A stretch of DNA of 64,000 bases. It comes from Niastella soli (GTDB lineage: Bacteria > Bacteroidota > Bacteroidia > Chitinophagales > Chitinophagaceae). The notes beneath the pieces are model-generated. The model was given only the letters and a program-made list of their open reading frames with translations. It made no database searches and was not told the DNA's origin. Made by a program: the position numbers and the translations under genes. This document shows positions 26,034 through 34,451 of this stretch, one piece after another (positions within the stretch are counted from its first letter, which is position 1; each line of letters begins with the position of its first letter). The stretch spans positions 1,145,061 through 1,209,060 of the forward strand of contig NZ_JAGHKO010000001.1 in NCBI RefSeq assembly GCF_017742245.1, given 5' to 3'.

Positions 26034-27062
26034 TTACAATCTTGGCCTTTGTCTTTTCCTTTTACGCTTGGCTTCCTTTAATAATTCAGGATTAACTGAC
26101 TGATCTACGTACTCCGGTTTCAGCAGATCGCCTAACAAATTATCAAGCTGTTTTACTAGCTCTGACGCTTCAAAATCTTCTTTCCGCGACGAATGAGCAG
26201 TTTTGATTAATAGTTTCTGAACCGGAGTATATGCCTTATCTATATCCCTTTGAATTGCTATTTCCCGCTGCTGTTGTTTCTCCTGTTTAATTGCTAATTC
26301 CTGTTTCAGATCTAGAATCCTTTCAATCTTTGAAAGCGAAAAGCCAACTTCACTGCCTTTTATCTTTACTTTTTTATCATCGATGAAAGAAATGCCTCGG
26401 CCTATTAATACCTTATAGCCTAGCGATTTCATTTTTTCCTCAAGCTGTTGTAAGGTTTTAACCTGCACTAAAGTGTTTCGGATATCGGTTTTTAGTTTTT
26501 CCTTTCTATTATCTAGCCTGGGAAGGTTCCGGAGTTCTTCTGATAAGAACCGGCGGGCACTTAATACTTCTCTTAATTGGAACTGCTTTTCAAGTTGCCT
26601 GCACAGGCTATCCATCCTCCTGTAACTGTGATTATCCTTTGCCACCTTCCCATCAAGACCCACCCTGTTTGCAACGATGTGTATGTGCGGCTCGGCAGTG
26701 TCTTTATGCAGAATAATGAGGTATTGATTGTCTGCAACCCCGAACTGTTTTGCGCACTCTTTGCCCATTTCTATAAGTTGTTCCCGGGAAACCTTATCAC
26801 CTGGTGCAGGCCGAAGGGAAAAATGAAACACCGGCTTTTCAACTCTTTTACTCAATTTGGCAACATCTAAAAACTGGCTGGTCAGTTCGCCCAGGTCACC
26901 AAAACATTTATTGAATTCCAAAACCTCAGCCCTGTCTTTGTGTTGCAATTGATCTTTCAGCGCTTTTAAAACCTTCTGGTTTTCACTTAAACCGATTTTA
27001 TCTTCCAAACAATACCGTATGGATTCATAAAAAGAAGCGCCGGTTCCCACATACCCGATCAT
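26034..27062 (-). CDS. mobA: Relaxase/mobilization nuclease
   Basis: This enzyme nicks the element at oriT and leads the transferred strand. The 342-aa protein has the catalytic Tyr region near the N-terminus (GYVGTGASFYESIRYCLEDK), the histidine triad HKDTAEPHIHIVANRV (about residues 118-133), and a Lys-rich C-terminal helix region. It belongs to the MobP/BmgA type common in Bacteroidota. Its start overlaps the mobC-like stop by 4 bp. Confidence 0.9.
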   Translation of the reverse strand: MIGYVGTGASFYESIRYCLEDKIGLSENQKVLKALKDQLQHKDRAEVLEFNKCFGDLGELTSQFLDVAKLSKRVEKPVFHFSLRPAPGDKVSREQLIEMGKECAKQFGVADNQYLIILHKDTAEPHIHIVANRVGLDGKVAKDNHSYRRMDSLCRQLEKQFQLREVLSARRFLSEELRNLPRLDNRKEKLKTDIRNTLVQVKTLQQLEEKMKSLGYKVLIGRGISFIDDKKVKIKGSEVGFSLSKIERILDLKQELAIKQEKQQQREIAIQRDIDKAYTPVQKLLIKTAHSSRKEDFEASELVKQLDNLLGDLLKPEYVDQSVNPELLKEAKRKRKRQRPRL

Positions 27063-27439
27063 TGTAAATGTGATTTTATTTTAGTGGCTAATTGTTTCAA
27101 CTCGGCTGATTGAACTTTTAAATTAGCCCTTTCCAGGACTGTTAATTCCTCGAATCCATTTCGCTTTTTAGCAATCTGATTGAGATTTGCAGCGATGTGA
27201 TTAAGCATTGCAGTTAATTGTAAAACCTCCGGTGCTAATGCCTTTTCTCGCCTGTCAATTTTACCCGTCATTGCAACTTCTCTCATAAACTCCGATGTGG
27301 ATACTTTTGCAATTTTGGCCTTTCCTACTATAACAGATCTCTCATACGAGCTACACTTAACTGATATTAGCCGATCTTTCTTCACGGCCTTTTTATGGCG
27401 GCCACCCTTGTTTTTTGTTTGTTTTTTAACCTGTTCCAT
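27059..27439 (-). CDS. mobC: MobC-like relaxosome accessory protein
   Basis: A 126-aa basic protein that probably binds oriT and helps the relaxase. It has a ribbon-helix-helix-like start (DRLISVKCSSYERSVIVGKA, then KVSTSEFMREVAMTG) and the MobC family tail LNHIAANLNQIAKKRNG. It overlaps the relaxase gene by 4 bp. The region just upstream (27440-27545) carries the inverted repeats proposed as oriT. Confidence 0.85.
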   Translation of the reverse strand: MEQVKKQTKNKGGRHKKAVKKDRLISVKCSSYERSVIVGKAKIAKVSTSEFMREVAMTGKIDRREKALAPEVLQLTAMLNHIAANLNQIAKKRNGFEELTVLERANLKVQSAELKQLATKIKSHLQ

Positions 27440-27459
27440 ATCTTGCCTCCTTGTTTCCT

Positions 27460-27535
27460 ATCCGCCGATAGGCGGATCCCGTGAATGCGATAGCATGAAC
27501 GGCCAGCGTTTTGGTATTACCAAAACATAGCTGGC
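27460..27535. other. Candidate origin of transfer (oriT)
   Basis: Two inverted repeats fill the 106-bp gap before mobC. ATCCGCC-GATA-GGCGGAT is at 27460-27477. GTTTTGGTA-T-TACCAAAAC is at 27508-27526, flanked by GCCAGC (27502-27507) and GCTGGC (27530-27535). In related elements oriT lies just upstream of the mob genes. A transcription-regulatory role is the alternative. No nick consensus was identified. Confidence 0.5.
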
Positions 27536-27545
27536 TACCCGAAAT

Positions 27546-28487
27546 TCAAAGTCTCCTGCCTTGTCTTTGGCTTTGCTTTTGGCTTTGCTGGTGATGAATA
27601 AGCCAGTCGTTTAAGTCCTTATGATGCTTATAAAAATCACTGCGATCTATGTACTTATCACGGTCCCATTGCAACGCCTGTTTGGTACGATTCATACCGG
27701 CACTGTCCCTGTCTAAAATCAAATGAACCTGGTTGTATTGTTCCATCAGGGAGCGGCTTTTCTCGAAAAATGAAAGTGAGTTTAGTACCAGGCAATTTGA
27801 CAGTGGGGCAGTTAGATTTTTATTTACGGTGCAAAAAGAAAGGAAACTGAAAAAGCCTTCAAACACCGCAACATCATCAGTTCGTTTGTCAACAAAAGTT
27901 ATATCCTTAGGGGAACTGCTGCCCTTGAAATTTTCGCTTCGCAGCTCATATCCGCCAGAATTGTTTTGAAATCCGATTACTGTGTGCTTTTTATTGTACA
28001 AAAGGAAATCCACTTCTTTGCAAAATCGGTTGGCAATTTCCAGCGGGATGCACCTTTTTTCCAGATAGTTCAACAGCTCTTTTGCTGCCAACGGGCGGGA
28101 ATCCAGTACAACAATTTTGCAGCCTTCGGCCTCCTTCTTTTCACCAGCAAAGCGGGAATTGGCACCGGAAAGATTGTCCGAAATAGTAGGCGGGTGAAAA
28201 GAAAGAACTGGGCGAGCCTGGTACACAGACAAACGACCAAGCAACTCACTAACGGAACAATTATGATAAAGAGTCCCGAAATCAATCAGATCACCGCCCT
28301 TGCCCACCGCATGGTCGTACCATACATTTTTTTGCCGGTTCACTTTAAAGGATGCTGTTTTTTCCTCCCTCAATGGTGAGAGATACCAAAAATTCTCGTT
28401 ATGCACCTTCTGCGGATGGTGGTCTAAATAAGCCAAGTATTCTACCAGATCGACCTGTTTTGCATCCTCACACGATAAACTTTTCAT
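27546..28487 (-). CDS. Toprim-domain primase-like protein
   Basis: A 313-aa DNA primase/topoisomerase-type protein. The N-terminus (about 10-75) has the layout of a CHC2 domain, FWYLSPLREEKTASFKVN, then VWYDHAVGKGGDLIDF, but without the zinc-binding cysteines. The Toprim domain follows: VAVFEGFFSFLSF carries the acidic Glu and LILDRDSAGMNRT the DxD motif. Such proteins accompany relaxases and probably prime lagging-strand synthesis after transfer. It overlaps the preceding gene by 4 bp. Confidence 0.88.
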   Translation of the reverse strand: MKSLSCEDAKQVDLVEYLAYLDHHPQKVHNENFWYLSPLREEKTASFKVNRQKNVWYDHAVGKGGDLIDFGTLYHNCSVSELLGRLSVYQARPVLSFHPPTISDNLSGANSRFAGEKKEAEGCKIVVLDSRPLAAKELLNYLEKRCIPLEIANRFCKEVDFLLYNKKHTVIGFQNNSGGYELRSENFKGSSSPKDITFVDKRTDDVAVFEGFFSFLSFCTVNKNLTAPLSNCLVLNSLSFFEKSRSLMEQYNQVHLILDRDSAGMNRTKQALQWDRDKYIDRSDFYKHHKDLNDWLIHHQQSQKQSQRQGRRL

Positions 28488-28876
28488 ACATCACGTTTTT
28501 CAGATTCTTTAGAATGACTAATTTTTTCCCGCTTAAATCTTGGAGGTTTTTCGTCTGCACCGTCTTCATTTCGTACAGGATCTCGCCCAAAAACCCTGGG
28601 ATTATTCAATCCATTGTTGCGAATACTGTCCTTTAGATCGAGCCACAGCCGAATGTTATAATCGGCTAGTTCCTGCAATTCGTCCGCTGTTAATTTATGT
28701 GGGTTGGAAACGGTAGTAGAGGCTTTTCCATCAGACTGTTCTTCAAACAGAGCGTAAATGTTGGGAACAAAACCTTCTCCAATCTCGAGCGACTTGCTAA
28801 TAAAAAAGCTATTGCCGTGCAATTTGATCTGCTTTCCTGTGCTTAACTGGAAAGTTTGTCTTTTAAATTCAGCCAT
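28484..28876 (-). CDS. Hypothetical protein of the mobilization module
   Basis: A protein of about 130 aa, unrecognised. The N-terminal half is beta-rich (LSTGKQIKLHGNSFFISKSL) and the C-terminal half is charged (RFKREKISHSKESEKRD). I chose ATG at 28876 (MAEFKRQTF) over 28903. It overlaps the primase gene by 4 bp and is co-transcribed with it. Confidence 0.7.
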   Translation of the reverse strand: MAEFKRQTFQLSTGKQIKLHGNSFFISKSLEIGEGFVPNIYALFEEQSDGKASTTVSNPHKLTADELQELADYNIRLWLDLKDSIRNNGLNNPRVFGRDPVRNEDGADEKPPRFKREKISHSKESEKRDV

Positions 28877-28951
28877 AAGGTTGATTTTTAATTTGTTAAT
28901 CAATAACTGTTAAAAGCTAAATGCGAAGCATAGGGCGGGTGAAAAGAAAAA

Positions 28952-29275
28952 CTACTTTTCGGTTACTCGGTCGGTTTCAGGATCAATAAACGGATGTCGG
29001 CGTTTCTGTTTCAGGTAGTCCATAACCTCAGAACGCAGGAAATAAACCCTTCCACCCTGTTTATGGAAGGGTAGGCCCTGTTTCATCCATTCATGCAGAG
29101 TGACCAGGGAAATGCGGAACATATAGGCTACTTCCTTACGCGTAATTAGCGGTTCCTCTTCAAGTTTATTTGTTGAAGGAGTCGTTTTTATGGGCGTGTT
29201 TTCCAGGCATTCCTTCACTGCCTCTCTGATCCACCGCCGAAAATCATTTTCATTCGGAATAAATAAAGTGTCCAT
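28952..29275 (-). CDS. Excisionase-like helix-turn-helix protein
   Basis: A 107-aa protein with a MerR-type winged HTH of the excisionase group (HTH_17): LITRKEVAYMFRISLVTLHE, then WMKQGLPFHKQGGRVYFLRS, then EVMDYLKQKRR. Such proteins direct integrase toward excision or regulate mobilization genes. It is the first gene of the leftward mobilization operon. Confidence 0.88.
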   Translation of the reverse strand: MDTLFIPNENDFRRWIREAVKECLENTPIKTTPSTNKLEEEPLITRKEVAYMFRISLVTLHEWMKQGLPFHKQGGRVYFLRSEVMDYLKQKRRHPFIDPETDRVTEK

Positions 29276-29446
29276 AAAAATTTGTTTTATGAACGTAATT
29301 TGGGTTAAGAAACAAGGAAAGTCAATGATGGATTAGTCATGGATTTTTAAGGATTGAATAAGAATGTGTTAGGGTTGGTTTCGGAAAGAATAAGATTGCC
29401 TTAACTCCAATTTTCGCATATATTAGCAGGCAATAAACGCTTCTAC

Positions 29447-30115
29447 ATGATGGAAAAAGCCCTTTGGGAAAGATGGGTTAGTGACTGGCGTTGGATTATG
29501 ACAACCGCCCAAAAAAGAAATTGGTATATCCGACCAATTGAAATAAAACCACCTGTCGACATTACAGAAATAATACTTCTGGAAGAAAACATTGGAATAC
29601 GGTATCCCCAGGAATTCAAATATGTTTTAACTAATTATTCGTCAGGTGTATATCTTAAATGGTGTATTGAGGGTGAAGAACCCAAAAATGAATTGAAGGA
29701 AGTATTTAGTGGAGGGGGCCGGGGATGTTTATGGGATTTCTCCTTTCTTAGGAAAGATTTTGATAATTATACTGGATGGGTTACAAAGTGCTTTTCCAAT
29801 CCTGAGGACTCTTATGATAAAATATGGCATAATAAAGTGCCTTTTATAGATGTAGCAAATGGAGATGTAATAGCATTTGATACATCTGAAAGCACGATTG
29901 AAAGTCCTATAATTTATCTAAGCCATGACGGATCTGATTTCCATGGTAAGCGTCTGGCAAAAAACTTTATCGATTTCATTACCAAATGGTCAAATTTAGG
30001 ATGTGTAGGAACCGAAGACTGGCAATTTGAACCCTTTTATGACCATGAAAAAATGGAATTGATGGATGCCGGGCCTCAAGTAGACAGGTGGAAGGATTGG
30101 CTTAATAATAAATAA
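29447..30115 (+). CDS. SMI1/KNR4 (SUKH) family protein, likely immunity protein
   Basis: A 222-aa SUKH-fold protein. The core motif LEENIGIRYPQEFKYVLTNY and the downstream VPFIDVANGDVIAFDTSES and PIIYLSHDGSD are typical of SMI1/KNR4 proteins, which in bacteria neutralise nuclease and deaminase toxins delivered by neighbours. It stands alone, without an adjacent toxin gene. ATG at 29450 is an equally good start. Confidence 0.85.
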   Translation: MMEKALWERWVSDWRWIMTTAQKRNWYIRPIEIKPPVDITEIILLEENIGIRYPQEFKYVLTNYSSGVYLKWCIEGEEPKNELKEVFSGGGRGCLWDFSFLRKDFDNYTGWVTKCFSNPEDSYDKIWHNKVPFIDVANGDVIAFDTSESTIESPIIYLSHDGSDFHGKRLAKNFIDFITKWSNLGCVGTEDWQFEPFYDHEKMELMDAGPQVDRWKDWLNNK

Positions 30116-30140
30116 AGGCATTTCAGGTTATCCGGTAATA

Positions 30141-31019
30141 TTAATAGAAATATTCTTGGAGGGCTTTTTCCAAATTCTTTACTTTAGGATGGGTGTCCCG
30201 GATACTCTCATCCGCCCTTTTTATGGCAACCTGAATAGTATTCGGCTGCTTGGATTTAAAAGTTTCAAAATGCAATCTTAGAATTGCCGCTACGTCCGTA
30301 TCCGAAAATCTCTTAAACAGCTGTTCGCCCTTAGCAATCTCTGTGGGAGCCTGCACATTTTTCAATAACCTAAATAACTTTATAAGTTTATCTTGATGGT
30401 TTTGATTGTTTAGTTCAATATTACCGGTAACAAAGGAATCGGTTATGGACTGCATGCGCTCTTCAGTTCCCGCCACTATTTGATCTATTCGGAAGGCAAG
30501 CTTTTGCGTAAATTCCATTATAGATTCATCAAGGTTTGCCTGGTTTACGTTATTATTAAGAGGTAAAACCTCCCGGATGCCTTGTTCAATATTCTGCCTC
30601 ATTTCCACTTGTTGCTGAACACGTATTTCCTGTCTCTTCTCTTGTACCCATTCTTTTGTAAATCGCAGTTTCTGTTTTCGAGTGGCGCTGACTCTTTGGT
30701 CTAACCTGCTGTAAGTCTCGTACTCAAGAAATTTTAGGAAGGCTTGCTTATCCGGGTAGCGGGTAAAATGAAACTCCAAGTAATCAGCGATATCGGCACC
30801 GTTATACCCATTTAGTTTATTAAAAATCTCGTTTTTATAACGGCGACCATAGGGTTCTTTTGGGAAGTAGAGGGAAAAGTCGGATTGATAGGGGCCAATA
30901 GAATATTGAAAGTAGGGAGTAAATAATCCAGGTGTTTCACTGCCGCTCGACCTGCCAAATAAATCCGAAATCATATTCCGATAAAACATATTCGAATACA
31001 AAAACTTTCTCACATTCAT
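30141..31019 (-). CDS. Hypothetical protein (292 aa), element-associated
   Basis: I do not recognise this soluble helical protein. The centre is a basic coiled coil (KEWVQEKRQEIRVQQQVEM), followed by a long Gln/Asn-rich helical region (FTQKLAFRIDQIVAGTEERM). Similar genes occur beside mobilization modules in this phylum, but I cannot name a family. It is convergent with the SUKH gene. Confidence 0.7.
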   Translation of the reverse strand: MNVRKFLYSNMFYRNMISDLFGRSSGSETPGLFTPYFQYSIGPYQSDFSLYFPKEPYGRRYKNEIFNKLNGYNGADIADYLEFHFTRYPDKQAFLKFLEYETYSRLDQRVSATRKQKLRFTKEWVQEKRQEIRVQQQVEMRQNIEQGIREVLPLNNNVNQANLDESIMEFTQKLAFRIDQIVAGTEERMQSITDSFVTGNIELNNQNHQDKLIKLFRLLKNVQAPTEIAKGEQLFKRFSDTDVAAILRLHFETFKSKQPNTIQVAIKRADESIRDTHPKVKNLEKALQEYFY

Positions 31020-31241
31020 ATCTATAGGTAATCGGTTAATGGTGTACTGAAAATTAGGAAAAAGTCAACTAACGCCGAACGAACTGGAACGACAAAATTT
31101 TATTGACAAAGATCAATAAAAAGCAAAGATGAATACATTGTTGATTTTCAAGACAAAATCCATTTAAAATATGCATATTTAGATTTAAATTAGAGTTCTT
31201 CGATCAAATATATCAGTGGATCCAACCCCATTTCAACAGGC

Positions 31242-31490
31242 ATGACAATAAACTCCTTTGAAGCTATTTCAGACAAAAACTGTAAAGTATTGATATTTGG
31301 AACCATGCCTGGAATAACCTCATTACATACCAAACAGTATTATGGCCACCAGGATAACTTATTCTGGGATATCATCTTTCGTATACTAGACAAAAATTGG
31401 AATTGGGAAGAAGTTGTTACTGCCGTTTACTATTGCCCATTTAATATTTTGAATTACAAAAATCCCAATGCACTAAACTTTAAATCATAA
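31242..31490 (+). pseudogene. Truncated deoxyinosine/uracil-DNA glycosylase (family 6-like)
   Basis: The first 55 or so codons match the N-terminus of DNA-deoxyinosine glycosylases of the UDG superfamily: SDKNCKVLIFGTMPGITSLH with the substrate-binding GTMPG motif, then KQYYGHQDNLFWDIIFRIL. The family is about 170 aa long; here the frame stops at 82 aa after an unrelated AT-rich tail. The C-terminal half, with the remaining active-site residues, is missing, so this is probably a broken cargo gene. Confidence 0.75.
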
Positions 31491-31495
31491 CTCAA

Positions 31496-32593
31496 ATGGC
31501 AAACCCTAAAGATGTATTAGTTATTACAACTTCATCAGCTGAAGGTCTCAAAATAAAAAGATACCTAAAGCCAGTATCGGCTCATATTGTTGCAGGAACA
31601 AATCTATTTAGTGATTTTCTTGGAGGGCTAACTGACGTCTTCGGTGGTCGTTCACATACTTATCAAAAGCAATTGACTTCATTATATAATGAAGCAATTG
31701 AAAGAATAAAGTATGCAGCCTATGAGATAGGCTCAAACTGTATTGTCGGATTAAACATTGATATGGATGAAATTTCAGGAAAAGGTAAATCTATGTTTAT
31801 GCTGACCGCTGTTGGCACTGCTGTCATTCTAGAAAAAGGAGAAGCAGAAAAAGCAACTATGCTTAAATCTGACGAAAAGCTTGAAAATGTTGGAGTGGAT
31901 AGAATTAATATGTTAAGAAACAAAAGGGCAATTATCGAAAAAGCAAAGTCAAGCATTTTGGAAATAAATGATGATACTTGGAGTTTCATCACTACCAATC
32001 AAGTAGACGAGGTATTTCCATATCTTATGAAAAAATTCTCTGAAGCTATTTCATATGATCAAACGGATCCAGGAATTTCAGAAAAATTTTATAGGCAATT
32101 GATTGGATATATTGACGGACTTCCAGAAAAAAACAAACTAGACCTTTTGTATAATGGAATCAAACTCGAAGAAAATGATCAAATCGCATTTAAGCTATCC
32201 CAAATAATAAAAGAGTTGAACTTATTTGAGTTCAATAGGATTGCGGAAATGTTAAAAAGTGACAATTTCCAAATTCAAAAAAGAGGTGTACGTATTGCAA
32301 CATACGACAGGCCATTTTATAGCATGCATGACAAACAAGATTTACAAACAATAAGGACCTTACTTAAAGATATTTTTGTTGAGCGGGGCAAACGTTCAAT
32401 GAAAAAGCAACTATTATCATCCAAAGAAAAAGAAGTCTGGACTTGTGAATGTGGAAAAACAAATGACATTGATAATGATTGCAGTGGTTGTCAACAAGAT
32501 ATTTACGGTTTCAAACCTAAAGAATTAAAGCCAGGCGTTGCTGACAATTATATAGAGCAAAAAATAGAATTAATATCGGAATATGTTGGATAA
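31496..32593 (+). CDS. YbjQ-domain protein with C-terminal zinc ribbon
   Basis: A 365-aa protein. Residues 1-110 are a YbjQ/UPF0145 domain (VLVITTSSAEGLKIKRYLKP, then TNLFSDFLGGLTDVFGGRS, then IGSNCIVGLNIDMDE), a pentamer-forming fold sometimes called heavy-metal-binding. The middle is helical and unrecognised. The end carries a zinc ribbon, CECGKTNDIDNDCSGC. The fusion is unusual; stand-alone YbjQ is about 105 aa. The function is unknown. The following gene encodes a membrane protein, and the pair may work together. Confidence 0.8.
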   Translation: MANPKDVLVITTSSAEGLKIKRYLKPVSAHIVAGTNLFSDFLGGLTDVFGGRSHTYQKQLTSLYNEAIERIKYAAYEIGSNCIVGLNIDMDEISGKGKSMFMLTAVGTAVILEKGEAEKATMLKSDEKLENVGVDRINMLRNKRAIIEKAKSSILEINDDTWSFITTNQVDEVFPYLMKKFSEAISYDQTDPGISEKFYRQLIGYIDGLPEKNKLDLLYNGIKLEENDQIAFKLSQIIKELNLFEFNRIAEMLKSDNFQIQKRGVRIATYDRPFYSMHDKQDLQTIRTLLKDIFVERGKRSMKKQLLSSKEKEVWTCECGKTNDIDNDCSGCQQDIYGFKPKELKPGVADNYIEQKIELISEYVG

Positions 32594-32672
32594 GGAGCAT
32601 ACATTAATATTAACGCTATACTTATACCCTTATAACTCTATTATCATCAAATAACCCCGAACCGAACACCTT

Positions 32673-33464
32673 ATGGAAAAAACATTTGAAGCCAGGTCGG
32701 CTTCACTATTACCTGAACGGGAGAAACTGGAGTTTGAAAAAAGCCTTGAACAACGAAGGTTTGAAATCAGTAATTTTTGGTCAAGGGGCTGGTTCTTTGG
32801 GGCTCTTATCGTTTTTATTGCTACTGGTTTCTTTAAATTACTCACTGACAACCCAGAGTATTGTATCTACCTAGCATTTTTGGGATTCTGGGTTTCCCTA
32901 TTTCAGGCCCTAATGAATAGGGGAAGTAAGTATTGGCAGGAAAGATGGGAAAACAAAACAAAAAACGCAGAGGCCGCTTTAGGCATCGATGTAACATTAA
33001 CAAAAAAGTTTAACGGGACGGAAAGATATTATTTAGACGCAGGCATTCTGGCAAAGAATGAAAATTGGTTTGTACAAGCGCGCCGGTTTTCTGTTTCAAA
33101 ACTTACCATTCTGACCTGGGATATCGTCACCATTTCCTGGGCATTCGCCTGGATTAAATCTTGCCATTTTCATTCCGACGGATGGGATTCCGTGCGCTGG
33201 GATGCCTTGGGTTACCATGTGATTATTACCGTTTACATTCTCATATTCTTCTTTTATAAATCCGGCAGACGTCAAGATAAAGCAATTAAAAATGGGGGCA
33301 GAGCATTGGGATATACCGGAGGAAAAGTCTATGAAGGTTTTGCTAAAGACAAAAAATTCAAACATGGGCCGTTCAATGTCAGAGAGCCATATTATAGCGA
33401 TAGTGAAGCATATTACAAAGACTGGGTGGAAGATCTGCATGACAAAGAAGATACCACAGCATAG
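32673..33464 (+). CDS. RipA-like multispanning membrane protein
   Basis: A 263-aa protein with four likely membrane helices: two near residues 40-85 (FFGALIVFIATGFF, YLAFLGFWVSLFQAL) and two near 150-200 (LTILTWDIVTISWAFAWI, YHVIITVYILIFFFY). The ending of the second helix, NRGSKYWQERWENK, resembles the RipA-type octameric membrane protein family. The C-terminus is cytoplasmic and charged. It lies 79 bp downstream of the YbjQ fusion gene on the same strand. Confidence 0.65.
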   Translation: MEKTFEARSASLLPEREKLEFEKSLEQRRFEISNFWSRGWFFGALIVFIATGFFKLLTDNPEYCIYLAFLGFWVSLFQALMNRGSKYWQERWENKTKNAEAALGIDVTLTKKFNGTERYYLDAGILAKNENWFVQARRFSVSKLTILTWDIVTISWAFAWIKSCHFHSDGWDSVRWDALGYHVIITVYILIFFFYKSGRRQDKAIKNGGRALGYTGGKVYEGFAKDKKFKHGPFNVREPYYSDSEAYYKDWVEDLHDKEDTTA

Positions 33465-33723
33465 ATATCAAACAAGTTCAGCTTCAATGCATGGCTTTCT
33501 TTCTTTTGTTCCGTAAATACCCGAGAAGTAGCACGGTTAATTGAGATCATTTTCTCGACTTCAATCAGCTTTACTGCTCAGCTAAAAGATCGATTTTACA
33601 GATAGTAAAAAGGATATTCACTTTGGGTGTCAATTGGAGTGAAAGAATTGGATTCAGATGAAGCCCCTTGTTATGAAAGATAAGAAAGACAACAAAACCT
33701 TGGAGAACGAGGGTTCAATATAG
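33465..33723. other. Non-coding gap in the element's cargo
   Basis: Between convergent genes. It contains only short open frames, the longest starting at ATG 33658 (about 21 codons, Lys-rich). No terminator hairpin or family match was seen; it may be eroded cargo. Confidence 0.5.
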
Positions 33724-34134
33724 TCAACCCTCTGAAGCAAAGGCATCCATCTTTTTTAAAAGTTGACGAAATTGATTGCGATCATTGCATTGCTCAATAA
33801 AGTCCTTTTTATCTATACTCAGTTGTCGTACTTGAAACCTAATAGCGGGATGTTGCTGCCAGAACGTGCCTCCTACCTCTAAAACCGATGCTAACAAATC
33901 TCCTTCATATAGATCAGCTTCGGTTAGTATGTTTTGCTTTAAAATTTTCACCGCTACTGGGATCAAATATCTTAGCCCAATTTGTTGACTAATCAATGTT
34001 CTTAGTTGCTCAGGCGTTAGTCTTCCGATTGGTATTTTTCTATAAAGAAAACATCGCTCGACAAGCCCCGTTGGAAAGTCCGTTCCTTCCCAATAGTCAT
34101 TTTCTAATTGCTCTATAGATTGTGTTATTGCCAT
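33724..34134 (-). CDS. CdiI-like contact-dependent inhibition immunity protein
   Basis: A 136-aa helical protein. SIEQLENDYWEGTDFPTGLV, then RCFLYRKIPIGRLTPEQLR, then LISQQIGLRYLIPVAVKIL is the pattern of a widespread family annotated as contact-dependent growth inhibition immunity protein. No CdiA/CdiB or toxin gene is nearby, so it is an orphan immunity gene. It lies 6 bp after the upstream gene and is probably co-transcribed with it. Confidence 0.82.
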   Translation of the reverse strand: MAITQSIEQLENDYWEGTDFPTGLVERCFLYRKIPIGRLTPEQLRTLISQQIGLRYLIPVAVKILKQNILTEADLYEGDLLASVLEVGGTFWQQHPAIRFQVRQLSIDKKDFIEQCNDRNQFRQLLKKMDAFASEG

Positions 34135-34140
34135 AGTAAT

Positions 34141-34437
34141 TTATATCTCTTCAGCCATTACTTCAATAATCTGTTCTTTTAGTTTCAAAGATTCGTACTT
34201 TCTGCGCTCAATCTCATCATTATAAACGAATGTTAGGCCCACAAAATATTCTCCTGTTGATCTATTATCCCCCATTTCAACACCACTTACTTTAAGGGTG
34301 GCGTTCTCAGATCCGGTATTAAATGTTACAACACTTCCAATTTTTACCCTTCCTTCAATAAGATCACCAATGACAACAAGGCCTCGTCCTGTAATTCTAA
34401 AACTATCATTTATTTTAAATTTACCAATTACTTTCAC
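34141..34437 (-). CDS. Small beta-barrel protein resembling translation-factor domain 2
   Basis: A 98-aa protein. FKINDSFRITGRGLVVIGDL, then EGRVKIGSVVTFNTG, resembles the EF-Tu domain-2 barrel used by translational GTPases. No GTPase domain is present. It starts with GTG at 34437 (a stop lies just upstream). It is read with the CdiI-like gene, 6 bp apart, and may be a co-operating immunity or decoy protein. Confidence 0.65.
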   Translation of the reverse strand: MKVIGKFKINDSFRITGRGLVVIGDLIEGRVKIGSVVTFNTGSENATLKVSGVEMGDNRSTGEYFVGLTFVYNDEIERRKYESLKLKEQIIEVMAEEI

Positions 34438-34451
34438 ACCTTTATAAATTG

